Source: Mycogone perniciosa (Eukaryota; Ascomycota; Sordariomycetes; Hypocreales; Hypocreaceae). From it: DNA of 64,000 nucleotides. Positions 45,994-56,944 of the stretch are shown piece by piece. Where the stretch lies: NCBI GenBank assembly GCA_025331125.1, contig JAOALB010000011.1, positions 1-64,000 of the forward strand, in the 5' to 3' direction. Under the pieces are notes generated by a model. The model was not told the DNA's origin, ran no database searches, and saw nothing but the letters and a program-made list of their open reading frames with translations. Position numbers and translations under genes: made by a program. Every line of letters begins with the position of its first letter. The first letter of the stretch is position 1.

Positions 45994-47603
45994 ATGATTA
46001 GCTGGTCACGGTTGCCGGTAGATGTCCAGTTGGACATCTTTGACATCTTGGCCCAAGGTCCAGAAGATGGCGTCAGCAGAATCAGGACGCCAGATAGAAC
46101 CAAGACCCCGAATCGTAAAGCTGGCTTGGCCCGGTATGCTGCAGTCTGCAAACAGTGGCACGCTTTCTTCGAAAAGAAGCTGTTCCGTCGCCTGACGTTG
46201 ACCCAGTGGTGCCTCGACGACTTTGAGAAAAGCGTCGTCCGCCAAAGAGGCCTTGTTCAGCATATCTGGCTTCGGATTGAGCTAGCAAGATATGGTTGCT
46301 TTAGTTACAAAGAGCCCAGACTAGAACCCCCCGGAAAGTCCGACGTTGGGACTGTCAGAGACGCCATCACCCAGCTCTTTTCTATCCTCAGCTCTTGGAA
46401 AATCGATCGGGACCGTTCATTGCGGGGATTGACTCTGGAAATCAGCGCCTACTCCCCCAGTGATTTAGAACACGATCTCCAGGGAGACGTTTGCCTTGAT
46501 ACTGACTTTGTGCCAATCGAGGACCTAGAGACGAATGGACCCCATGATGTCGCCCACGGATGGTCTGATGGTCTGCGACTGGGGTTCCCTGCGGAGATGA
46601 CCAAGGTATTTACTTATCTATGTCCAGGGTTTAAAACACTTCCGATCGTCGAGGTGGTTACACGACTTCTTATTCGACGACTAAGCCGACGTGATTTTTT
46701 GGTAGGAGGATCTGACCAACTGGTTCAATCCTTCCCGAATCTTGATTCCATCACGCTCGAGCCATGGCGGGAATTTATGCGACCCTACGGCTACCCCGGT
46801 GACATAGGTAGGTCTCTGATGAAATAAAGGTATTCCATCATCAAGACCTGTTGCTAACTATCCGTAGAACGTCGAAAACTGCTCTCAACATGCTTGCCAG
46901 AGACGCTCAGATCACTCACATTGTTTGAAGATTTCAACGAGACTTTGAATATGGCCTACGCTACCAATTGGGCTGCAACTCGGCGGCAGTGGCGTCCAGA
47001 GTTAATTCGAACTCCTGTCCAGACATCGGCTCCACCTTGGCTCAGAGAAGTGTAAGTCTCGAGTGAGTTTCGGCTTCCTACCTTGTGGATGCCGTGGATT
47101 TCTTCAAGGCATGCGAGGCTGACTGGATTTGGACCAAGCTCACGTTACTGGCGTTGACCTCCCAGCTGTTTAGAGAGAGATCAAACTCAGAGGAGATCAG
47201 TACCTTGTTGGTTAATGCAGGCACAGTAGCTCTCCGGATGCCCAAGCTTCAGCGCCTGGAGATTTGGCATGGGTTAAAGCGAAACGCCGTTGTCTTCCGG
47301 TACCAAGTGACAAACACCTCAACTACAATAAGTTGGTGTGGCGCATGGAAATTGAAGCTGGACTTGAAAGTCCTGCGCGTTTGGGGAGAAGTTGCGGGGA
47401 TGAACACCAGGCATGAGCTTTCTGTTGGAGAAAACAAGTGGGTGGACGAGGAGGTCATCACATCGCATGCAGCAGCTATCCGTCAACTTGAGCTAAGCGA
47501 CCAAGTCATACACCCAGTGTCCTTGGAGGAGATTTCGAGGGAGTCTAAGCGGTATGAACCATCCCCAAAGTGGATTCACTACAACCAATGCATACCTTCC
47601 TGA
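45994..47603 (+). CDS. F-box protein gene, apparently frameshifted (possible pseudogene)
   Basis: Exon 1 is 45994-46807 and exon 2 begins at 46868. The F-box is at residues 3-50 (SWSRLPVDVQLDIFDILAQ ... YAAVCKQWHAFFEKKLFRRL). The rest looks like the leucine-rich-repeat-style fungal F-box family in which a central LEPWREFMRPYG-type segment and a WLREV motif occur. F-box proteins join SCF ubiquitin ligases through Skp1. After PPWLREV the frame meets TAA at 47053-47055, while protein-like sequence (SASYLVDAVDFFKACEADWIW, then LLALTSQLF) resumes in another frame from about 47067 to the stop at 47603. I could not find a short intron that joins the two in phase. Either the protein ends at 47055 (about 332 residues) or the gene has lost frame recently. 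Confidence 0.6.
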
Positions 47604-48740
47604 TAGATATATGAAGAACCTCTAGATACTAGGTAGTAGCAATACGTAGACTTCTACCTAGAGGTATGGCGATCACAGGGCGGTCGGTACTACCAAGGGT
47701 CGATATGTGTGGGTATGATTGTCTTCTTTTTCGTGACTTGGGAGCCAGGGGGAAAGTATACCACGAGAGATGCGCAGGCCAGGTTGAGCAAAGAGCGAGC
47801 TCTGGAACAGCACTGCCGTGTCTCCAGGACGCGGGTGTTTGAGTAGGTGAGAACTTCTAAATATGCGGAGGGGCGGCTTGTAAAACAGCGTCGCAAGTCC
47901 AATAGGTTCCCCATCGTCGAGGAACTCCTTCTTTCTTTCTTTCAAGGCAACCCATATTGTAATCGCAATAGGGTGGTGGTATATATGAGACTTCTAAGTC
48001 TTCTCGTCGAGATCCCTTCAACAACCACAGCCACAGTCACAATGTTGACCGTCGTTATAGCCGCTGCTGATCTGCCGCGCCGCTCGCCCTCCCCGGATCC
48101 GGACCCGGACCCGGACCTGTCGCCCCAGTAGCTGGTCCGGTTTGCCGCTTTGCGGCTTTTGGCCGCAATGAGAGTAAGCGGGTGACAATAAAACACATAC
48201 ATTGTCACGGGTAACTCTCATCAGTATGGATGACTCTAATCACTGTGGATTAGCCTCATTGCCACGGATTACTCTTATCCAGCTGGTGCTTACAATGCCG
48301 TCGCCACCCAGAAACTGACGTTCGACAGATATGTCTATGCGAGGGTCATGAGCCTCCTTGCACTTTTTCAAAAAAATCTTCCACTTTAATTAAGTCTGTG
48401 AGTGCTTTTACTTTGCATCTATGGCATAATATACCTAGTACAGACGTGTTTTGGACCTGTAGCGGCTGCCTGCACTCGGTTCTCTTAAAATGCTACCTAC
48501 CCGATTTCCACATGGCCTCATCAGGACTGTTCAATCCGATCCGTTAATCATGGATATCATGGGAGGCTCCAGTTTTCTACCGCAATGTGAATTTGACAGG
48601 ATGTATGAGATAGTGTTTCCCAATGGGACCAAAGTAAAAAATAAAGAAGAAAAATAGTAACCTGACTTACTAGAACGCATGCATGCATCTGCAAAGTCCC
48701 ATGCAGGTGTGCTACGAAGCGGGAGAAGTGACAAAAATAA
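47604..48740. other. Intergenic region with degenerate tandem repeats
   Basis: A GGACCC-type mini-repeat lies at about 48096-48118, and a four-unit degenerate 19-bp tandem at 48202-48278. No gene is recognised; small open frames are low-complexity. Confidence 0.5.
48202..48278 (+). repeat. Degenerate 19-20-bp tandem repeat, four units
   Basis: Units at 48202-48221, 48222-48240, 48241-48259 and 48260-48278 share a pattern close to CACTGTGGATTACTCTCAT. They differ at several positions, so the array is old or selected. No coding frame explains it. Confidence 0.65.
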
Positions 48741-48837
48741 TGGTCTTGGTGAGGTTCGAACTCACGACCTATGCATATCTTCCAATCTCGGATTCGAAAG
48801 TATAAGAACACAACGGTAACCACTCCGCTACAAGACC
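48741..48837 (-). tRNA. Intron-bearing tRNA, best read as tRNA-Ile(UAU)
   Basis: The minus strand gives a perfect seven-pair acceptor stem (GGTCTTG with CAAGACC), discriminator A, D-arm with an A-box (TAGCGGAGTGG), and a perfect T-stem and loop (GTGAG-TTCGAAC-CTCAC) with a B-box. The total of 97 bases is too long for a plain tRNA with its short variable loop, so an intron of about 24 bases after position 37 is likely. The loop CTTATA places U at 33, UAU at 34-36 and A at 37, giving Ile(UAU), a tRNA that also carries an intron in yeast. One anticodon-stem pair is T-T in this folding, and CUU (Lys) is a weaker alternative. Confidence 0.8.
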
Positions 48838-51800
48838 TCCAGGTGTTGGCATCGCGATGATGTTGATGGTGTTGAAGTTGTCAAGTGTCAAGTTGTAGGG
48901 TAGTTAGTGTCACACAAATTAAGTGGAGATGGCTGATCGGCGCCACACCCTCTACTAAAGGTTCCAAACTCATTGGTATATATTGAGCATGTCACAAAAC
49001 AATTAGGATGCTATCACTCTATTGCCTAGCAAGGACTGCTTAATTCTACTGACATCATTGCAGTGATGGTCCGTTCCCGGAGGTCATGACAGTGAGCAAT
49101 TTGACACCGCTTCCATGGAACTTGAGATAATATAGTATTTCGAATCCTAGTGGGGCGAGGAAGATAAATTTAGACAGTCTACGGAGTAGTACTACATACT
49201 TCATAGGTCCTCGTGAGATATAAACTGCTCTATGTATGTCTCAGAGATGCAGCCAGTCGGTCTCCACGTAACATGGCGTGATAGCCATGCAGGACTCGTC
49301 ATCAAGGCCTCGATTTTGTCTGGATACTGCTCATGCTTGGGGCTTTGCTGAGGTGCTTGGATCCTTGGAATGGGATATGAACAGCGGCATTTGGCAGATT
49401 ACTGTCCATACCAACGGGTACTGACATTGTCTTATCTGGTAGCCTGACAGGCATGCACCGCGTGATCATCTTGACCCATATGGCAGTGCGTCTGGTGATG
49501 GTGTTGTTTGTCCCATGTGCTCGCCCTGCCTTATTTCAGCAGTCCCACAGAGGATTCACAACACTATGCTCGTGGAAGATATATGTATATTTCCTCAGTA
49601 CGGTGGTTCGTGATCGTGATAGATTCCCTCCTCACACCCTCCGGTAAGCGGAACAAAAAGCAACGACATGTCTGGCACGAGGATCGCGACGGATCGAGCT
49701 TCCCGGGCCCAGAATTGCCCGTGGATCCGACCGTATTTGTCGCATCGAGATGCATGTGTAGCAACCGCATGCATACGACGTAGTCTACCAGATACGCACT
49801 ATCTAGACAAAAGCAAAACGATGATTGACTCGTATGCACAAAACGTCATGCTTGCACTTTCAGATGTGAAAAAGGGGAGGCTAATTGTCATCCGTCAAAC
49901 ATGTGCCGGTGGAGTGACCACTCTCCTCCTCGTGTGACAGGAGTCAAGAGTGAATTGGAGGCAAATGCGTGCGCGTCATGCCATGTCATGTCACGTAACG
50001 TATTTGTACGACATTGAAGCTGGGGATTTTACCATCAGCACCACGAGCAGGATCGTAAAATGCAGTGTTCGATGCTCTTCCATTTTGACATGTGATTGTG
50101 GCTGGTGAGGGGAGCGGTCCTCATGTGAACAGGGGGGTCGATGAAATCGATCATTTTACTTCCGGCTTGTCCTGAATACCTATGTACTTGCGGAGCTCGG
50201 AGCTGGCCCTGAACGGACATAAAAAACCATTGCCCTATGCATGATGCATCATCTGAACCTCTCTTTATGTGGCTGCGATGAAATCAATTGACCTAGCCGC
50301 GGCAAAGCGACATCGCCAAGGGCCCCCTTATTCGGTTCTGCAAGTATCATGATACTTTATTACTCCATATGAGTAGTAGTAGAATGCCTCGTCGTACCGA
50401 GCATCGAGCCTTGGGTGCATCGGCCTTGAGCCTCGGAGTCGGAGGGAGAACACGCAAAACACGGACCAACGACTAACACAGACAAAGCCGCACTGGGCAC
50501 GCATTGAATTACCCGGTTGCTTTTCGTTCGCTCTGGTTGCCTTTCTTATCTTTCTTCCTCTTTCGGCTGCGTGTAATTCATGTCGTTGCGGCTGCTGATA
50601 CGACTCCGTCAGAGTAAAAAAAAAAAAAACAACGGGCTGAAAAATGCTCCGTAGCCAAGCCAACCTACAAGGTACGGGAGGAAGAAAAAACGCCCGTATA
50701 TTGCCGATAAGGCGGCGCAAACCATTCTTGGAGCTTGGCTCGAGATGACTAACTAGGAATAGCCATGGTCTGAGCCTGTTTGCCGACCCTCGTACGAAGT
50801 CGTCGTCTTATCTACTCCGTACGAAGCAGTATTACTTGGTAGAGATATGAGAGATAAGCTGGCAGACCAGTAAGGTGAGGCCTGTATTATTATAGGGTTC
50901 CAAGGTTGGAATGGAATGTTGTCAGAATCTCGATGAAACGCCGCTCTACTCCACAAACACGGAGAATTCCTCCCAAACGCTGTCGATCTCCTGCATGTGT
51001 AATGGAACCTTTGCACGCATCTCATATTGCTACCATATCTATCCATACCTACGTACGGAGCGCTACTACTACTCCGTTTGGTACACACCGAGAGCCAGTT
51101 CCCGTCTTCGTATGTATGCATCCTCTCAAACGGGAGGGAGGGGAACCTCCTTCGCTTGACCACAGCGGCAAACGGCTGTTCCTCCGGACTCTTCATCCGG
51201 AAGAGCCACTAACGACCAACAGGGCCCAAAGAAAAACTTTGAAACTGGGACGTGCCGCTGTGGTTGGTCGGGAGAACATCTCCTGCTTTTGGCTCAAATC
51301 AAGGTGGAGAGGGGGGCTTTCACATGCCAGAGCGCAACACAACAAGCTAACAACCCCCCCTGCAAATGGCAGTTGATGAGATGAGCTGTGTAAAGGTGGC
51401 TGATGCGATAGCAAAAAGACGGACACCAATTGCACGCCCACTAGCCTCACGGGCTTACGGCGTACAGGTGGAGAATTCCAGGTTTCCATGCGCTTTTCGC
51501 GTTGCAAGTCGGCAACAAGCAGAGCAGAGAAGCAGGCAAAGCAAGCAAGCAAACAAGCCCATGCGCCGCAAGTCGTCTCCACTCTTCCCAGGTTCGCCGC
51601 TTTCACATGTGAATTTGCCTCTACGGCTTGTATGGAGGTACCAAAAAAAAGTACTCGTGCTGCGTCGCTCTGCGTTATCAATACATCATCGCTGGTGGCG
51701 TGCTCGTAGCATTAGATAGTGCTGAGCTCTTAATTAATAGCCCTTCTCTCCCGCCCATCCTCAAACGCCTTCCTTTCGTCTTCTCTTTTCTCTCATCTCA

Positions 51801-51942
51801 TCACATCCATCCATCCATATCTGTCCTCGTGTGTATCGACACATTCAACTCGACTACAAACCATCACCATCACCATCAGTATCGCATAGCGCATCACACT
51901 CAACCCTTAAACAAACAACTTACACCACACCCTTCCATCACA
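48838..51942. other. 3.1-kb region without recognised genes
   Basis: Near copies of the dispersed motif are at about 49182, 50813 and 51053. Many ATG-rich short frames occur on both strands, but none has a domain. The 200 bases before 51943 are C/T-rich and hold ATCC and CACCAT repeats, fitting the promoter and leader of the perilipin gene. Confidence 0.5.
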
Positions 51943-52552
51943 ATGGCCGCCAATCACGTTAACGGTGACATCTCAACCACTCAATCCGCTTTCCTCCAGG
52001 TACGCTACGCGCTTCTGTCGTAACATTGCTATTGCATCTGATCACTGACGTCATCTTCAGCATCTGCTCTCGTACCCCATCGTCAGCGACAGCATCCACA
52101 CCGTCGCTGCCAACCAGTACGCCCAGCGATCTTTCCAGTTCGGCGACACTGCCTACAAGACCTTGGCCGCCCCCGTTCTCCCCTACTTCGCCAGGCCCTA
52201 CGGCTACGTCTCCCCCTACGTCCAGAGGGCCGACAGCCTGGGCAACAAGACCCTGGACCGCATCGACGAGCGCTTCCCCCTCGTCAAGAAGCCCACCAGC
52301 GAGATCTACAACGATACCCGCGGGCTGATCCTGCTGCCCTACCAGAAGGGCCTGGAGGGCAAGGACCATGTCTTGAGTGTGTACGCCGCCGAGCTCAAGA
52401 AGCTTGAGCAGGAGGGCGTCGTCGCCCAGGGCAAGGCTGCCGTTTCGACTGCCTTCGTCGTTAGCAACGAGACTCTGGCCTGGCTCGGCAGCTTCATTGC
52501 CGCCAAGAAGGCCGAGACCACTGAGGCGACCAAGGAGAAGGTCAACCAGTAA
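51943..52552 (+). CDS. Perilipin-like lipid-droplet protein (CAP20/MPL1 family)
   Basis: Two exons, 51943-51999 and 52061-52552, 182 residues. The sequence matches the fungal CAP20 / MPL1 type: HLLSYPIVSDSIHTVAANQY, a Pro-Tyr-rich centre (APVLPYFARPYGYVSPYVQRAD) and RIDERFPLVKKPTSEIYNDT. Relatives coat lipid droplets and control lipid breakdown and turgor in appressoria of insect- and plant-infecting fungi. Codon bias is strong (many -C third positions) and the leader is long and C/T-rich, so expression is probably high. The A/T-rich 3' DNA contains TTTTATTTTATTTTCC runs. Confidence 0.9.
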
Positions 52553-53784
52553 ACTGCTCGCCGACTAGGCTGGCTGAGAATCCGTTCTCCATCTTGTTTC
52601 AACTCATACCCTTATACCCTCATCCGCGTCTTCAGCAAGACCACGACTAGAGAGAATGGAGACAGCGTGTGACGGGCTTGTACATCGAATTGTTTGGCAT
52701 CTGCATGTTGTATAATTTTCGGCGGCCTTTTATTTTATTTTCCTTTGTCTTTCTTCGGTCGGGCCGTTTTCTTTCCAGGGTCTCTCCCAAAGCGACTCCG
52801 CTTTCAAAATTATGGTGCTGTTGGAATCGAGAGAAATTCGTGTGTTAGCTGATACGACTTCAGTCGATGGGAATTTCCAGTGAAGAGGCGCAAGTGCATT
52901 GGTTTTTTTTTTGGTCCTTTTCTTTTGTTTGATTGAACTGGGATGATATTGATGACGCAAAAAGGGGCGAGAATGCCAATGGGGAGTTAATAGATCTCCT
53001 TTTGCTGTTGCGATAAATAAAAAATCATCACTACATCTGCTTCCGCTTTCATGTGATGTACTGTGTGAGTGGACTGGATGGGATCTGGGAATGGAATTCT
53101 CTCGATCTGCGATTGGTTAAGCTAGTGATTAAACATGCTTACCAACAAACGGTTACAGTTAGGAGCGAAACCGCGTCCTGTCCAAATAAACTCTTTTAAA
53201 AATTGAAGCGCATGGACATGTCAACCACAGTGCTGATTACTGCCCATGCACACATGGTACTTGAGCTACACCTCGCCATGACCCAGGTACAAATTTCCTC
53301 AAAATCCAGCACGTGACGAAGCGCAGCATAGTCAACGTACCGACTACACTGTAGCTGTCAATCAGGTCATCTCAATTACCATGGCGCCAAACCTTCAACT
53401 CCCCCAGCAATACTTGGGTAAGCACTGGTCTATGGCTGATCGCACGGCAGGAGACTGTCGGCTGCGGCGTCGACAAGATGTCCATTTGATTTGAAAGTTT
53501 CTGAGTTCTCAGATCAAACAAGGATCGGCAGCCGATGTGACGAGTGCTTGCAGCTGAGAGATTCTGCCCAACCCCACCTGGTCCAGCCCAATACTCAGCG
53601 GGGTCGCGACATGTTGCCTCGTTTCCTTATTTGAGATCTCTTTGCGTTTATCTCTCCCATCTATGAGAGGAGCTGAGCGTTTAATATCTTGCAAGCCGCG
53701 CCATTCGAATCTTCCGCAGTCCCAGATCAGCGCAAGTTGACCCAGCCAAATTGGCATCGAGAAGGCCTCAATCCGCAAACGAAT
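52553..53784. other. Intergenic region between the perilipin-like and NLR genes
   Basis: A/T-rich 3' flank of the perilipin-like gene, followed by ordinary intergenic DNA. A minus-strand frame at 53509-54084 is mostly antisense to the NLR start and is not a gene. No RNA or repeat is seen. Confidence 0.5.
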
Positions 53785-56700
53785 ATGTCGAACCCCGAAG
53801 ACTACACTATTGGGTGGATCTGCGCCATCAGCACGGAGCGCGTTGCCGCAGAAGCCTTTCTTGACGAAGAGCACGATCCACCCGAATATGTCTCTCCCCA
53901 TGACAATAATGATTATACACTGGGCAAGATTAGGAACCACAATGTGGTTATTGCCGTGTTGCCCGACGGCGAGTATGGAATAGCTTCCGCAGCCAGTGTC
54001 GCAAGAGACATGCTGCATAGCTTTCCTAATGTTAGAATCGGTCTGATGGTGGGCATCGGCGGTGGTGCGCCAAGCACGAAGCACGACATCCGTCTAGGCG
54101 ACGTTGTTGTTAGTGCTCCTCGCGATGGGGAGGGTGGCGTGTTCCAATACGATTTTGGCAAAACCATACAAAACCGGAGCTTCCAACATACACAGTTCTT
54201 GAACCAGCCACCAACGGTCTTAAGAACTGCTGTGAACGGAATCAAGGCCCAGTACAAGAGGAAAGGACATCAACTTGAAGAGACAATCGGCAATGTTCTT
54301 CAGAAGAACAAAAGATTACGGCTGGAGTACGAGCGACCAGGCGCAAGTAGCGACAGGCTATATAAAAGCGGACTTATTCATTCGGTCGATGAAATAGGTT
54401 GTACAGCTGTTTGCGGTGATGATCCATCGAGCTTACTACCTCGAACTGAACGGACAGAAAACGACGATAATCCGGCCATACACTACGGCACAATCGCTTC
54501 GGCGAATCAATTGATGAAGGACGCCACAATAAGGGATAGGCTTGCAGCAGAGAAGGATGTTCTGTGTTTTGAAATGGAAGCGGCAGGGCTAATGAACCAC
54601 TTTCCTTGTCTGGTCATTCGTGGCATTTGCGACTACTCAGACTCGCATAAGAATAAGGAGTGGCAAGGGTATGCAGCAATGGCGGCAGCTGCGTACGCAA
54701 AAGATCTTCTTATCCGAATCCCCCCTAATAAAGTTGAAGCTGAAAAGAAGATCAGCGATATTCTATCTGGTCAGTCCGAGGATCTCTGAATTATACTATT
54801 AATACTTACTAATTCTATATACAGAGCATCGGGACATTGCAAAGGAACATCGGGACATTGCGAGAGAGCATCGGGACATTGCAAAGGAACATCGTGACAT
54901 TGTGAAAGAGCATTGGGACGTCACAAAAGAGCATCTTCAGATCCAGGAAGAAGAAAAGTGTCACCAGCTGTTTCGCCTCACAACTAGCGGCAAGGACGTT
55001 ACATACGAGTGGTATAAAGACCGAGTGGAAGAAAGGGTTGAAGACACGTGCATGTGGTTCCTCAAGCACAAGCACTTCCACACATGGTTGAAACAGGACT
55101 CCGCCCCCCTGCTGGTATCAGCGGATCCTGGCTGTAGAAAGTCAGTATTAGCCAAATACCTGGTCGACTACGACCTGCCACGATCAGCAACTATCTGCTA
55201 CTTCTTCTTCAAAGACCAAGACCAGAACACCATCCGGCAAGCCCTTTGTGCACTGCTTCACCAGCTCTTCTCCCAGAAGCCGTGTCTAATCGAACATGCC
55301 ATGACAGAATTCCGCAAGGATAGGCAAGGATTGATTAGCTCTACAGAATCGCTCTGGAAGGTTCTACGAAATGCTATCAAAGATCCCCAGGCAGGACCTG
55401 TAATTATGGTCCTTGATGCCCTAGATGAATGTGCCGAATCCGAGTTTGCGGACCTAATGCGGAATATAGAGAGCCAATTCCGCCGCGACCAGTTGGGCCA
55501 TGGCAAGCTCAAGTACCTTCTAACATGCCGCCCGTATGAGCAGATTGTGTCCAAGTTCCGCAGCCTATTAGATGCCTTTCCAAATATCCGTATACCAGGA
55601 GAGGAAGAGTCAGAAGCTATTAGCCAGGAGGTTAATCGCGTCATTACACATCGAATTAATCAGCTATCAGAGGAAAAAGGCCTCTCCCCCCAAATCATAA
55701 GCTACCTAGAGAAAAAACTACAGGAGACTCCCCACCGCACTTATCTCTGGGTACACCTTGTATTCGACTACTTAAAGAAAGAAGACTTTAAAAAAACACT
55801 GAAGGGAGTCGAGTCCACTATTACAACACTTCCAAAGAGTATCAATGAGGCATACGAGCAGATTCTTGCCCGATCCAAGGAACACCCGATGGTTCGGAAG
55901 ACCTTATGTATCATCTTAGCAGCTAGTCGGCCACTGAACCTCTCGGAAATGAATATTGCCGTGAATATAGACGATACATCACGGAGTATTCACGACCTCG
56001 ACTTAGAGGATGAAGAGGACTTTAAGTCGCGTCTTAGATCTTGGTGTGGGTTATTCATCTCAATCTATCATGACAATATTTATTTCCTTCATCAAACGGC
56101 TCGCGAATTTCTCCTTACAGATTTGGCATCGCCTACAACTGTCCCATCGAAGCTGCGCTGGCATCACTCCATCACTACTCGCCACGCACACACTGTTCTT
56201 GCAGAGCTCTGCGTGCTCTATCTGAACTTTTTCAACTCCGACATTAGCCTCCCAACAGGTACAGACAAGGAAACCCGCCACTACGCCAATAGCAATGCCT
56301 TTTTAGATTACTCGGCAAAAGCTTGGGGTGCTCACTTCCGCGAGGCCGGTATTGTCGATGATGCTGCTATTGTACGCTCCGCTCTGAGAATTTGTGATCC
56401 GGGTTCGAAGAGCTACTCGGTATGGTTTAGGATCTATTGGCAGGTCACAGGCTTGATTAAGACTAAGAATTTTACGGATCTCATGGTAGCGTCGCATTAT
56501 GGCCATCGTGCTGTCGTGAAGTTACTGCTCAACAAGGGCGCCGACGTTGAGGCCAAGGATAACTATGGTCGGACGCCGCTATGGCAGGCCGTCTTTCGGG
56601 GGCACGAGGCCGTCGTCAAGCTGCTGCTCGACAAGGGCGCCGACGTCGAGGCCAAGGATAACGACGGTCGGATGCCGCTATGGCAGGCTGCCTTTCGGGG

Positions 56701-56944
56701 GCACGAGGCCGTCGTCAAGCTGCTGCTCGACAAAGGCGCCGACGTTGAGGCCAAGGATAATAACAACGGTGGGACGCCGCTACGGCAGGCCGCCTTTCGG
56801 GGGCATGAGGCCGTCGTCAAGCTGCTGCTCGACAAGGGCGCCGACGTCGAGGCCAAGGATAACAACGGTGGGACGCCGCTATGGCGGGCCGCCTCTGAGG
56901 GGCGCGAGGCCGTCTTTAAGCTGCTCCAACAAAAATCTCGATAA
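53785..56944 (+). CDS. NLR-type protein: nucleoside phosphorylase - NACHT - ankyrin repeats
   Basis: Two exons, 53785-54769 and 54825-56944, 1034 residues. Residues about 7-320 are a PNP_UDP phosphorylase-like domain (YTIGWICAISTE, GLMVGIGGGAPS, FEMEAAGLMNHFPCLVIRGICDYSDSHKNKEWQGYAA). Residues 329-371 are heptads of EHRDIAK type. The NACHT ATPase module follows: the Walker A region reads ADPGCRKS (residues 428-435) instead of GxxGxGKS, and Walker B VIMVLDALDEC is intact. About four ankyrin repeats of 33-34 residues end the protein. Fungal NLRs of this type are linked to heterokaryon incompatibility and innate-like immunity. The phosphorylase head may cleave nucleosides or nucleotides. The R433 replacement of the Walker Gly suggests impaired ATP binding. 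DNA for the ankyrin part is nearly repeat-identical. Confidence 0.92.
54825..54945 (+). repeat. 21-bp tandem repeat coding heptads in the NLR linker
   Basis: Five to six 21-base units give the peptide EHRDIAK, repeated as a seven-residue period. The first units are nearly identical in DNA, later ones drift. Seven-residue spacing of hydrophobic Ile/Ala suggests a coiled coil between phosphorylase and NACHT modules. Confidence 0.85.
56501..56899 (+). repeat. Near-identical ankyrin-repeat units (99-102 bp)
   Basis: Units begin at about 56501, 56600, 56699 and 56801. Units two to four share almost all bases (GHEAVVKLLLDKGADVEAKDN); the third has one extra Asn codon. Such high internal identity points to recent duplication or gene conversion. 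Confidence 0.85.
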
